A stretch of 63,952 nucleotides of DNA from Pseudomonadota bacterium (lineage in GTDB: Bacteria > Myxococcota_A > UBA796 > SXON01), in the NCBI GenBank assembly GCA_005778355.1, contig SXON01000047.1, positions 1-63,952 of the forward strand, given 5' to 3'. Shown one piece after another: positions 56,905-63,952 of the stretch. Position 1 is the first letter of the stretch, and each line of letters begins with the position of its first letter. Position numbers and translations under genes: made by a program. The notes beneath the pieces are model-generated. The model was not told the DNA's origin. It made no database searches and was given only the letters and a program-made list of their open reading frames with translations.

Positions 56905-57857
56905 CTCGCATACCCGGCGAGCATGTACTCCCCGAGGGCGGCGCCCACGCGCGAGACGATCTCGATGTCGTCGGCGGTGAAGGGCCGCCTCGGGTTGAGC
57001 AGTTCGACGCAGCCAAAGGTGCCACCGCGGTCACCACGCACCGGCGCGGCGAGCACACCGCGCGTGGTGTAGCCCGTCGCGCGATCCACGCGACCGTAGT
57101 GACGCGAATCGCGCTTGGCGTCGTCGATCGCCATGGCCAGGCCGAGCTGGTAGGCAAAGCCGGCGATGCCCTTGTCGAGCGGGATGACCGTGTCGATCAC
57201 GACCCTGGCGGCCGGGCCCATCGCGGCGCGGAAACGAAGGCCATCGCCATGGCGGGTGCGAATGAGCACCGCGCCCGCATCGGCTGGCACGTGTCGAGAG
57301 GCGATCTTGAGCGCGACGAGACAGGCGTCGTTCGCCGTGGGCGCCGAAGCGATCTCGCCCAGCTCCATGAATAGGTCTTCCAGGCGCGTGTCGAGCGGCG
57401 CGGGCGCAGCAGGCGGCGGTGGCTCGGTCTCGTCGGTGTGCTCGGGCTCCGCCGCCACGTCGAGCTCGGGGGCCGGTGCCGGCGGCGCGACGTGGGCCGG
57501 GATGGCGGCGTCGATCGGGGTGAGCTCGTCGTCGGAGGACTCGAGCTCGACCGGGGCGGTGACCGGCGGCGGCGCCCGGAGCTGTGGGGCGTAGAGCGCC
57601 GCGAAGCTCGAGGTGGGCATCGACAGGGAAGGCGGTTCGCCCTCCAAGACCCGGGCCACGCGAATCTCACCGCCGGTACGCGGGTCGCGCGCGATCGCGC
57701 TGCCATCGACGTCGGTGGCACAAACCAGACGACCGAAGGCGCCGAGATCCATCCCCAGCGCCGGGAAACCCTGGGCCAGCGCCCCGAGCCAATTCTCGGC
57801 CTCGATCTCCACCTCGGCCGCGCCGGTACTCACCCGCCATCGCTGTGATGATGCCAT
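56901..57857 (-). CDS. GAF-domain signalling protein
   Basis: 318 residues. The N-terminal ~100 residues are unassigned, a Pro/Glu-rich linker (TDETEPPPPAAPAPLD) follows, and a C-terminal GAF domain spans about 165-315 (ACLVALKIASRHVPADAGAVLIRTRHGDGL, DTVIPLDKGIAGFAYQLG, GVLAAPVRGDRGGTFGCVELLNP, FTADDIEIVSRVG). GAF domains bind small ligands or sense redox, and no output domain is attached, so it may work as an adaptor. The frame continues far upstream across the divergent HD gene, but ATG 57857 is the realistic start. Divergent from the HD-SPFH-HflX operon by 42 bp. Confidence 0.82.
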   Translation of the reverse strand: MASSQRWRVSTGAAEVEIEAENWLGALAQGFPALGMDLGAFGRLVCATDVDGSAIARDPRTGGEIRVARVLEGEPPSLSMPTSSFAALYAPQLRAPPPVTAPVELESSDDELTPIDAAIPAHVAPPAPAPELDVAAEPEHTDETEPPPPAAPAPLDTRLEDLFMELGEIASAPTANDACLVALKIASRHVPADAGAVLIRTRHGDGLRFRAAMGPAARVVIDTVIPLDKGIAGFAYQLGLAMAIDDAKRDSRHYGRVDRATGYTTRGVLAAPVRGDRGGTFGCVELLNPRRPFTADDIEIVSRVGAALGEYMLAGYAS

Positions 57858-57899
57858 GCGACGCCGGATAACGCGGGCGCCGCCCGTTATTGGTGCCCC

Positions 57900-58676
57900 A
57901 TGTACAGTGAGCGCTTCGACGAGGCCGTTGCCCTCGCGGTGCGTGACTTCCGCCACGAGGTGAGGAAAGACACGCAGATCCCCTACATCACCCACCTGTT
58001 CGCCGTGGCGGGCATGGTGGGCGAGCACGGCGGCGACGAGGACCAGATGATCGCCGCCATCCTCCACGACTGGCTGGAAGACATCAAGGGGGCCGACGCC
58101 GCTCACCTCGAGGGACGCTTCGGCGCACGGGTGCGGGCGCTCGTGGAAGGACTCTCCGACAGCGTCACCCACCCGAAACCACCGTGGAAGGACCGAAAGC
58201 TCGCGTACATCGCCAAGCTCTCGCAGAAACCCCACGAGCTGAAGCTCATCTCGGCGGCCGACAAGATCCACAACTGCACGAGCATCCGTCGTGACTACGC
58301 GGTGCACCGCGAGGCCCTGTGGACGCGGTTCGCGGGCGGTCGGGACGGCACGCTGTGGTACTACCGGGCGGTGGCGAACGCGCTGGCCGACGGGTGGGAC
58401 CACCCGCTGTCGTCGCGACTCCAGCACGAGGTGCGCGGACTCTGGCACGACGCCGCCACCGTCACCGTGGAGCTCTGCAAGACAGGGGTGCAGCGTCACG
58501 CGCCCGACATCGCCGACCGCCTGCTCGACGTGGGAGCCCGCGCCGAGACCGTCGAGTGCTTCGACAAGTGCGACCTCTGCGAACGTTTCCTGCTGGCCCG
58601 GATCGACGGCATCTTCACCAAGTTTCGCATGGGCCAGGAGCTCGTGGATGCCGTGGAGATCCTCCGTGCCGAGTGA
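57900..58676 (+). CDS. HD-domain hydrolase resembling the SpoT/Mesh1 (p)ppGpp hydrolase
   Basis: 258 residues. Conserved metal and catalytic motifs: IPYITHLFAVAGMV (His), ILHDWLEDI (HD plus the ED pair typical of RSH hydrolases) and LKLISAADKIHN (Asp with KxxN). The arrangement matches the hydrolase half of RelA/SpoT and small alarmone hydrolases, with no synthetase or regulatory domain, but a longer C-terminal helical tail. A cytoplasmic alarmone or nucleotide hydrolase is inferred. It is the first gene of a six-gene coupled operon ending in hflX; it overlaps DUF423 by 11 bp. Confidence 0.83.
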   Translation: MYSERFDEAVALAVRDFRHEVRKDTQIPYITHLFAVAGMVGEHGGDEDQMIAAILHDWLEDIKGADAAHLEGRFGARVRALVEGLSDSVTHPKPPWKDRKLAYIAKLSQKPHELKLISAADKIHNCTSIRRDYAVHREALWTRFAGGRDGTLWYYRAVANALADGWDHPLSSRLQHEVRGLWHDAATVTVELCKTGVQRHAPDIADRLLDVGARAETVECFDKCDLCERFLLARIDGIFTKFRMGQELVDAVEILRAE

Positions 58677-58998
58677 CCTCGTCTGGCGACGGATCACCGG
58701 GCTGCTCGGCGCGATCGCCGTTGCCGCCGGGGCTTTCGGTGCGCATGCACTCGGGAGCCACCCCCGCCTCGACACCTGGAAGACTGCGGCGCTCTACCAC
58801 CTGTTGCACGTCATCGCGCTCGCGATCCCCGGCTTGCCGGTCGCGACACGATGGTGCTTCACGGTCGGCATCGCGATCTTCTCGGGCAGCCTCTACGCCC
58901 TGGTGCTTCTCGACGAGCCTCGACTCGGCGCGATCACCCCACTGGGCGGCGTGGCGTTCATCGTGGGCTGGATAAGCCTCGGTTGGAGTAAGCGTTGA
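58666..58998 (+). CDS. DUF423 (YgdD-like) membrane protein
   Basis: 110 residues. Four membrane helices with the family pattern: ITGLLGAIAVAAGAFGAHAL, then WKTAALYHLLHVIALA, WCFTVGIAIFSGSLYALVL and ITPLGGVAFIVGWISLGW. The GAFGAHAL and YHLLHxxAL segments are DUF423 hallmarks. Function unknown. GTG at 58666 overlaps the HD gene end by 11 bp, and its TGA overlaps the next start as TTGA, indicating coupled translation. Confidence 0.9.
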   Translation: MPSDLVWRRITGLLGAIAVAAGAFGAHALGSHPRLDTWKTAALYHLLHVIALAIPGLPVATRWCFTVGIAIFSGSLYALVLLDEPRLGAITPLGGVAFIVGWISLGWSKR

Positions 58999-59609
58999 TC
59001 CTTCTTTCGCTCTATGCTGGCGCGGGCGTTTTCGGCCTGGTGCTCATCGGCGCCAGCGCCATCGGCTTCGACAAGTCGCACGAGGCCGAGGTGCACGCCG
59101 ACGCCCACCTCGACATGAAGGCCGAGCCGGAAACCCACTTCGACGGCGCCAAGCACGACGGCGTGGGCGACGACGCGGAGCTGGGCGCACTGGCGGCGAC
59201 GCTCTTGTCGATGCGCTTCTGGACCTTCTTCCTGGCGAGCTTCGGCCTCACCGGCGTGCTGCTCCACTTCGTGGGCCTCGGCTGGTACCTCTCCCTGCCC
59301 CTCTCGCTCGCGATGGGCGCGGGGATCGGCGTCACCGTCGCCTACCTCTTCCGCATGGCCAACAAGCGCAGCGTCGGCACCATCGCCGACACCAAGTCGC
59401 TGCTCGGCAAGGAAGGGGTGGTGGTCATCGCCATCGAGCCGGGAAAACCCGGCAAGATCAAGATCGAGCACGACGGCCAGACCGTCGAGTTCCTCGCCCA
59501 CACCACCGACCGTCGGCTGGAACGAGGGGAGCGAGTGATCGTCGCCGAGATGAAACGCGGCGAGGCCACCGTCACCCCCGTCGCGCCTGCCGCCCCCGTT
59601 TCCGCCTAG
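58995..59609 (+). CDS. NfeD-like membrane protein with C-terminal OB domain
   Basis: 204 residues. One N-terminal membrane helix, a His/Asp-rich loop (HEAEVHADAHLDMKAEPETHFDGAKHDG, a possible metal-binding patch), two further helices (RFWTFFLASFGLTGVLLHFVGLG, LPLSLAMGAGIGVTVAYLF), then a beta-barrel OB-like domain (LLGKEGVVVIAIEPGKPGKIKIEHDGQTVEF). NfeD-type proteins are typically encoded with flotillin/SPFH partners, as here (two SPFH genes follow after 22 bp). It starts with TTG at 58995, overlapping the DUF423 stop as TTGA, with GGAG upstream. Confidence 0.84.
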   Translation: MILLSLYAGAGVFGLVLIGASAIGFDKSHEAEVHADAHLDMKAEPETHFDGAKHDGVGDDAELGALAATLLSMRFWTFFLASFGLTGVLLHFVGLGWYLSLPLSLAMGAGIGVTVAYLFRMANKRSVGTIADTKSLLGKEGVVVIAIEPGKPGKIKIEHDGQTVEFLAHTTDRRLERGERVIVAEMKRGEATVTPVAPAAPVSA

Positions 59610-59631
59610 CCACCACCCCCGGGAGTTCTCG

Positions 59632-60894
59632 ATGGAGATCCTCGCGTCATCCGTTTGTTTCTTCGGGGCAGCCGCCTTCGGGTTGATCTTCCTGATCGTG
59701 CTGCTTCGCAGCTTCTTGTTCATCTGCCGCCCCAACGAGGTGCTGATCTTCTCGGGTCGCACCCACGCCACCACCGACGGTGGCACACGCGGCTACCGGG
59801 TGATCGTCGGCGGCCGCGGCTGGCGGGTGCCCTTCATCGAGAAGGTCGACCAGATGGACCTCGGTCTCATCCCGCTCGATCTCCACGTGCAGAACGCCTT
59901 CTCCAAGGGCGGCATCGCCCTCAACGTGCACGCCATCGCCAACGTCAAGATCGCGAGCGACCCCGCCGCGATGATGAACGCCATCGAGCGTTTCCTCGGT
60001 CGCGAGCGCGACGAGATCAAGCGCGTGGCCAAGGAGTCGCTGGAGGGCCACCTCCGCGGCGTGCTCGCGCGGCTCACGCCGGAGGAAGTCAATGAAGATC
60101 GCCTGAAGTTCGCGCAGGCGCTGCTCGACGAGGCCGACGACGACCTGCACAAGCTCGGCCTGCAACTCGACACCTTGAAGGTGCAGAACGTGTGGGACGA
60201 CTCGAAGTACCTCGACAGCATCGGCCGCGAGCGCATCGCCAACGTGCTCAAGGTGGCCGACATCGCCGAGAGCAACGCCAAGGCCGAGGCTGATCGTTTC
60301 GAGGCGAACGCCCGCCGCGATGCGCAGGTCGCCGTCCAGGAGGCGGAGACGACGGTGGTGCGCAAGGAGAACGAGATGCGCACCTTGAAGGCCGATCTCG
60401 AGGCCAAGGCCAAGTCGGAGGAGGAGAAGACCGCCGCGTCGGCCGCGCAGGCCCGCGCGGAGGCCGAGCAGGAGCTCCAGGAGATCCGCAAGCGGCTGGA
60501 AGACCTGCGTCTCCAGGCCGACGTGGTGCTCCCCGCCGCCGCAGCCCAGCGCGCCGAGGAGCTGAAGGCCCGCGGCGAAGCCGCCGTCATCGCCGAGAAC
60601 GGCGCGGCCGCCGCCGAGGTGCTGCGCATGCTCACCGACACCTGGCTTGCCGCCGGCTCCGACGCGAAAGACGTGTTCCTCATCCAGCAGATCGAGAGCG
60701 TCATCCGCACCGTCGTCGCGCAAGTGCAAGCGGTGGAGGTGGGCGAGGTCGTGCTGGTGGACAGTGGCGACGGCCGTGCCCTCGCCAACTACCTCTCGGG
60801 CTACCCCGCCGCCGTGGCGCAGGTGCTCGAGGAGATCAAGCGTTCTACCGGTGTCGACGTGGTCGGCGCCCTCAGCCAGAAGAAGGAGGCCTAG
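59632..60894 (+). CDS. Flotillin-like SPFH protein 1
   Basis: 420 residues. An N-terminal membrane helix (CFFGAAAFGLIFLIVLLRSFLFI) is followed by the SPFH domain: CRPNEVLIFSGRTH, YRVIVGGRGWRVPFIEKVDQMDL, NAFSKGGIALNVHAIANVKI. Then comes a long coiled coil rich in Glu/Ala (EAETTVVRKENEMRTLKADLEAKAKSEEEK) and a C-terminal tail. Flotillin-like proteins assemble membrane microdomain scaffolds. GGAG before the ATG. It lies 22 bp after the NfeD-like gene and 3 bp before a paralog of similar length; both clearly arose from a tandem duplication. Confidence 0.93.
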   Translation: MEILASSVCFFGAAAFGLIFLIVLLRSFLFICRPNEVLIFSGRTHATTDGGTRGYRVIVGGRGWRVPFIEKVDQMDLGLIPLDLHVQNAFSKGGIALNVHAIANVKIASDPAAMMNAIERFLGRERDEIKRVAKESLEGHLRGVLARLTPEEVNEDRLKFAQALLDEADDDLHKLGLQLDTLKVQNVWDDSKYLDSIGRERIANVLKVADIAESNAKAEADRFEANARRDAQVAVQEAETTVVRKENEMRTLKADLEAKAKSEEEKTAASAAQARAEAEQELQEIRKRLEDLRLQADVVLPAAAAQRAEELKARGEAAVIAENGAAAAEVLRMLTDTWLAAGSDAKDVFLIQQIESVIRTVVAQVQAVEVGEVVLVDSGDGRALANYLSGYPAAVAQVLEEIKRSTGVDVVGALSQKKEA

Positions 60895-60897
60895 TCC

Positions 60898-62139
60898 ATG
60901 CTCGAAGTCTTCGGCACCCTCGGGGCCCTGCTCTTCGTCCTCGCGTTCTTCGCGATGATGGCGGTCCTCGTCTTCCGCAACCTGCTCTACATCTGTGGTC
61001 CCAACGAGGTCCTCATCTTCTCGGGCGGCGCCCGCGTCGTGGAAGGGCGAGACCTGGGCTACCGCGTGATCAAGGGCGGCAGTTCCATCCGTCGTCCGCT
61101 GATCGAGACGGTCGACAAGCTCGATCTGACCAACATGATCATCGAGGTCAACGTCACCAACGCCTACTCCAAGGGCGGCATCCCGCTCACGGTGGCGGGC
61201 GTGGCGAACGTGAAGATTGCCGGCCACGAACCGGTGCTCAACAACGCCATCGAGCGTTTCCTCGGCTGGAATCGCGACGCAATCATGCAGGTGGCGAAAG
61301 ACACGCTCGAGGGCAACCTCCGCGGCGTGCTGAGCCAGCTCACCCCCGAGCAGGTGAACGAGGACAAGATCACCTTCGCGGAGAAGCTCCTCGAGGAGGC
61401 CGAGCACGACCTCACGCGGCTGGGGCTGGTGCTCGACACCCTGAAGATCCAGAACGTGGCCGACGAGAAGGGCTACCTCAAGTCGATCGGCCGCAAACAG
61501 TCGGCGGAGCTCGTCACCCGCAGCAAGATCGCCGAGGCCAAGGCGCGTACCGAGGCCATCCAACGTGACGCCGAGAACCGACGCAACGCGCGAATGACCG
61601 GCATCGAATCGGAGATGGCGGTGGCTACCGCCGAGAACAACAAGCGAGTTGCCGATGCGATGTCGCGACGCGAGGCGGTCATGGCCGAGGAAACCGGTCG
61701 CGTGAAGGCGCTGGTCGCTCGCGCGCAGGCCGACCTCGCGGTGCAATCCGCCCGCGTGGAACAGGTGCGAAGGCAACTCGAGGCCGACGTGATCGCCCCC
61801 GCCGACGCCGCCTGTCGCGCGGCGCAATCCGAGGCGAAGGGCGCCGCCTCGAAGGTCCTGGAGGACGGCCGCGCCACCGCCTCCGTGCTCCAGCAGATGA
61901 TCGACACCTGGCGCAAAGGCGGCGAGAACGCCCGCGACATCTTCCTGGTCCAGAAACTCCAGGTCTTGCTCGGCGACCTCGTCGGCACCATCCGCTCCGC
62001 CCGAATCGACCGCATCACCGTGCTCCCGGCCGACAGCGGCGTGTCGGCGCGCAAGGCGGTGGCGCTGTCCGAGGAGCTCAAGGGCGCCACCGGCATCGAC
62101 CTGCCCCGCCTCGTCGAGGGGCTCGTCACCAAGGGCTAG
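60898..62139 (+). CDS. Flotillin-like SPFH protein 2
   Basis: 413 residues, paralog of the preceding gene with the same plan: N-terminal membrane helix, CGPNEVLIFSGGARV, an SPFH core with NAYSKGGIPLTVAGVANVKI, a coiled coil (KIAEAKARTEAIQRDAENRRNARM), and a C-terminal tail ending ATGIDLPRLVEGLVTKG. The pair may form a hetero-oligomeric ring. AAGGAGG stands 8 nt before the ATG. The stop TAG is directly followed by the hflX ATG with zero spacing. Confidence 0.93.
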   Translation: MLEVFGTLGALLFVLAFFAMMAVLVFRNLLYICGPNEVLIFSGGARVVEGRDLGYRVIKGGSSIRRPLIETVDKLDLTNMIIEVNVTNAYSKGGIPLTVAGVANVKIAGHEPVLNNAIERFLGWNRDAIMQVAKDTLEGNLRGVLSQLTPEQVNEDKITFAEKLLEEAEHDLTRLGLVLDTLKIQNVADEKGYLKSIGRKQSAELVTRSKIAEAKARTEAIQRDAENRRNARMTGIESEMAVATAENNKRVADAMSRREAVMAEETGRVKALVARAQADLAVQSARVEQVRRQLEADVIAPADAACRAAQSEAKGAASKVLEDGRATASVLQQMIDTWRKGGENARDIFLVQKLQVLLGDLVGTIRSARIDRITVLPADSGVSARKAVALSEELKGATGIDLPRLVEGLVTKG

Positions 62140-63846
62140 ATGGAAGAACTATTCGGGAACAAGGAGGGCTTGAAGCCCTCGCAGAACAAGGCACTCCAGG
62201 GCCTGTACCACCGTCGGCTCCCCGCCGACCGGTGGCTCTCGCCCGAGTTCGCTCGTCGCATGACGGAGATCAGTCGCGACACCGGTCGACAGGTGGGCGT
62301 GCTGGTCGACCGTCTCGGGGTGGTGGACAAGGTGATCGTCGGCGACGCGCATCAGCTGTTCATCCCCGACCTCGGTCGCGAGCGCGCCGGCGGCGGACGT
62401 TTCCGTGGCGTGCGGCTCGTGCACACCCACCTACGCGGCGAGGGCCTGAGCAAGGACGACTTGACCGACCTGGCCCTCTTGCGCCTCGACGGCGTGGTGG
62501 TGGTGCAGGCGAAGCCCGACGGCCTGCCGGGTTCGGCCGAGTACGCCCACCTCTTGCCGCCGGGCGGCGGCGACGTCTGGAAGCTCGAGCCGGTCGACAA
62601 TATTCACACCTGGGACGACGACTTCGGCGCGTTCATCAAGGGGCTGGAGGCGCAGTTCCGGCCTTCCACGCGGGCTGTCGACACACGCGACGCAGCCGTG
62701 TGCATCTCGGTGACGATGGGGCAACCCCAGGCCGCCAAGCGCTCGCTCGACGAGCTCGCCCGCCTCGCCGACACCGCCGGGCTGCGCGTGGTGGACAGCG
62801 TCCTGCAGGTGCGGCGCGAGCTCGACGGTCGCACGCTGGTGGGACAGGGCAAGCTGAAAGACCTCGTCGTTCGCTGCATGCACAACGGCGCCGAGCACCT
62901 GATCTTCGACCAGGAGCTCTCGCCCTCGCAGCTGCGCAACATCGCCACGGAAACCGACCTCAAGGTGCTCGACCGCACCCAGCTCATCCTCGACATCTTC
63001 GCCCAGCGCGCCACCACGCGAGAGGGCAAGCTTCAGGTTGAACTCGCACAGTTACGCTATCGACGCCCACGTCTGGCGCTGATGCCCACGGCCATGTCGC
63101 GACTCACCGGCGGCATCGGCGGGCGCGGGCCGGGCGAGACGAAGCTGGAGATCAACCGCCGCCGGGCCGACGAGCGAGAGCATCGTATCGAGCGCCAGCT
63201 CCGCGAGATCGCCGACCAGCGCGCCATGCGACGCGATCGTCGTAAGCGCGTGGGCCTGCCACTGGTGGCGATCGTCGGCTACACCAACGCTGGCAAGAGC
63301 ACCCTGCTCAACCGCATGACCAATGCGGCGGTCGACGCGGAAGACAAACTCTTCGCCACCCTCGATCCCACCAGTCGCCGCCTGCGCTTCCCGGCCGAGC
63401 GGGAGATCGTCCTGACCGACACCGTCGGCTTCATCCGAAACCTCCCGAAGGACCTCGTCCACGCCTTCCGTTCCACCCTGGACGAGTCCGTGGAGGCCGA
63501 CCTGCTCCTCCTGGTGATCAATGCATCCGACGACGAGGCCCCCTTCCACAAGGCCACAGTGGAAAAAACGCTGGAAGAACTTGGCGCCGGCGAGGTGCCA
63601 ACGGTGGTGGTGCTCAACCAGGTGGACCGAGCCGATCCTGAGCGTCTCGCCGCGCTCGCCCACGACTGGGACGCCTCCTGCGTGAGCGCCGTCACCGGCG
63701 AGGGCACGACCGAGCTGCTCGACCGCATCGAACGGGCGATCTTTCGCGAGCGCGCGGCGTCCGCCCACGCGCGCGAAACGACGCCGGTACCCCTTGCCCC
63801 CGACGCCGACACGGTTAGCTGGCCCGCGTCCGCTGGTGAGTCCTAA
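62140..63846 (+). CDS. hflX: HflX GTPase with long N-terminal extension
   Basis: 568 residues, longer than the usual ~420-450. Central HflX N-domain motif [19 protein letters not shown], and the G domain with G1 [10 protein letters not shown]2 around [13 protein letters not shown]3 [10 protein letters not shown] and G4 NQVD. HflX splits or rescues ribosomes under heat or antibiotic stress. The first ~200 residues add a domain ([36 protein letters not shown]) found in the longer HflX type. It directly abuts SPFH gene 2. E. coli pairs hflX with two SPFH genes (hflK, hflC), so the same partnership appears here in reversed order. Confidence 0.95.
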   Translation: MEELFGNKEGLKPSQNKALQGLYHRRLPADRWLSPEFARRMTEISRDTGRQVGVLVDRLGVVDKVIVGDAHQLFIPDLGRERAGGGRFRGVRLVHTHLRGEGLSKDDLTDLALLRLDGVVVVQAKPDGLPGSAEYAHLLPPGGGDVWKLEPVDNIHTWDDDFGAFIKGLEAQFRPSTRAVDTRDAAVCISVTMGQPQAAKRSLDELARLADTAGLRVVDSVLQVRRELDGRTLVGQGKLKDLVVRCMHNGAEHLIFDQELSPSQLRNIATETDLKVLDRTQLILDIFAQRATTREGKLQVELAQLRYRRPRLALMPTAMSRLTGGIGGRGPGETKLEINRRRADEREHRIERQLREIADQRAMRRDRRKRVGLPLVAIVGYTNAGKSTLLNRMTNAAVDAEDKLFATLDPTSRRLRFPAEREIVLTDTVGFIRNLPKDLVHAFRSTLDESVEADLLLLVINASDDEAPFHKATVEKTLEELGAGEVPTVVVLNQVDRADPERLAALAHDWDASCVSAVTGEGTTELLDRIERAIFRERAASAHARETTPVPLAPDADTVSWPASAGES

Positions 63847-63853
63847 AAGGCAC

Positions 63854-63881
63854 TTGCCATTCTGCGGCCGTGAAGTAATGT
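63854..63881 (+). promoter_or_regulatory. Sigma-70-like promoter for the gene at the right edge
   Basis: TTGCCA (63854-63859), 16-nt spacer, TAATGT (63876-63881). About 38 nt separate the -10 from the ATG, and a GGAGG ribosome site (63908-63912) is present, a conventional leader. Confidence 0.5.
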
Positions 63882-63918
63882 GACCCCGCCGCGCTCAAGC
63901 GGCAGATGGAGGATTCTC

Positions 63919-63952
63919 ATGACCCTGACTCTTCTTAGCGCCATCTTCTCGC
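63919..63952 (+). CDS. Start of a gene cut by the right edge, probable exported protein
   Basis: Only 11 codons are visible, MTLTLLSAIFS, resembling the beginning of a signal peptide. GGAGG lies 6 nt before the ATG, and a promoter is found upstream, so the start is credible. Product unknown. Confidence 0.5.
   Translation, partial: MTLTLLSAIFS

Noticed and set aside
59647..61827. A 726-codon minus-strand frame across the two SPFH genes
   Set aside because: Antisense shadow of two conserved paralogs in a coupled operon; no independent start signals or domains.
1..63952. Search for tRNA, rRNA, CRISPR arrays and intact insertion sequences
   Set aside because: No tRNA-like T-loop plus acceptor pairing, rRNA stretches, regularly spaced repeats or transposase genes were found on reading either strand. 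Small structured RNAs could still be missed without a covariance search.

Overview
The window is a very GC-rich (about 70%) piece of bacterial chromosome with dense, mostly short-spaced genes, and I see no plasmid or phage backbone. The gene content points to a myxobacterium-like organism (phylum Myxococcota). Supporting features are Ser/Thr kinases with PEGA or single C-terminal membrane segments, an FHA protein, a class III cyclase, many small lipoproteins, MopE-type Asp/Cys metal-binding repeat proteins, and one protein ending in a MYXO-CTERM-like tail (Cys, membrane helix, Arg cluster). Species cannot be named from the sequence alone.

Layout. 1-4.3 kb: housekeeping block murA-dnaG-rpoD on the minus strand, with rpoD running off the left edge. 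4.4-10.6 kb: one 2074-residue protein with two pentapeptide-repeat blocks, a membrane helix and a long helical-repeat tail. 10.6-22.1 kb: envelope and signalling genes, comprising lipoproteins, two radical SAM/SPASM proteins, a glycosyltransferase, an FHA-winged-helix protein, an adenylate cyclase and a kinase. 22.1-28.1 kb: small Cys-rich lipoprotein, PEGA kinase, Cam-type gamma-carbonic anhydrase, beta-hydroxyacid dehydrogenase, HMG-CoA-lyase-like enzyme and a lipoprotein. 28.1-35.2 kb: a 203-bp inverted-repeat element, DoxX-like protein, TonB-dependent receptor, then an SGNH / ferritin-like / NodU carbamoyltransferase / DUF5989 cluster. 35.5-46.2 kb: secreted subtilase operon, barrel-like lipoprotein, MopE-like surface protein, DUF808 and an NAD-kinase-like gene. 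46.2-54.1 kb: a DNA-damage mutagenesis region (imuA, yedK-type SRAP gene, and an imuB-dnaE2 gene fusion) with a second copy of the inverted-repeat element and two matching SOS-like operators. 54.1-57.9 kb: MopE/MYXO-CTERM protein, metallophosphoesterase, HMA metallochaperone and GAF protein. 57.9-63.8 kb: a coupled operon of HD hydrolase, DUF423, NfeD-like, two flotillin-like SPFH proteins and HflX, then the start of one more gene.

How it works together. The most striking locus is the mutasome. ImuB (the clamp-binding, polymerase-dead adaptor) and DnaE2/ImuC (the error-prone replicative-type polymerase) are encoded as one 1667-residue polypeptide, while imuA sits 1.1 kb away. Both genes start exactly 1 nt after a near-identical 20-bp palindrome, ACCTGA-N8-TCAGGT, which overlaps a promoter whose -10 box lies 6 nt before the start codon. 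This implies LexA-type control of leaderless mRNAs. The same -10-to-start geometry recurs upstream of many first genes in the window. Other cross-cutting signals are an over-represented octamer GTCGCGAC, convergent gene pairs sharing one CTAG as both stop codons, three copies of a REP-like hairpin, and two related ~200-bp long-inverted-repeat elements. I found no rRNA, tRNA, CRISPR array or intact insertion sequence.
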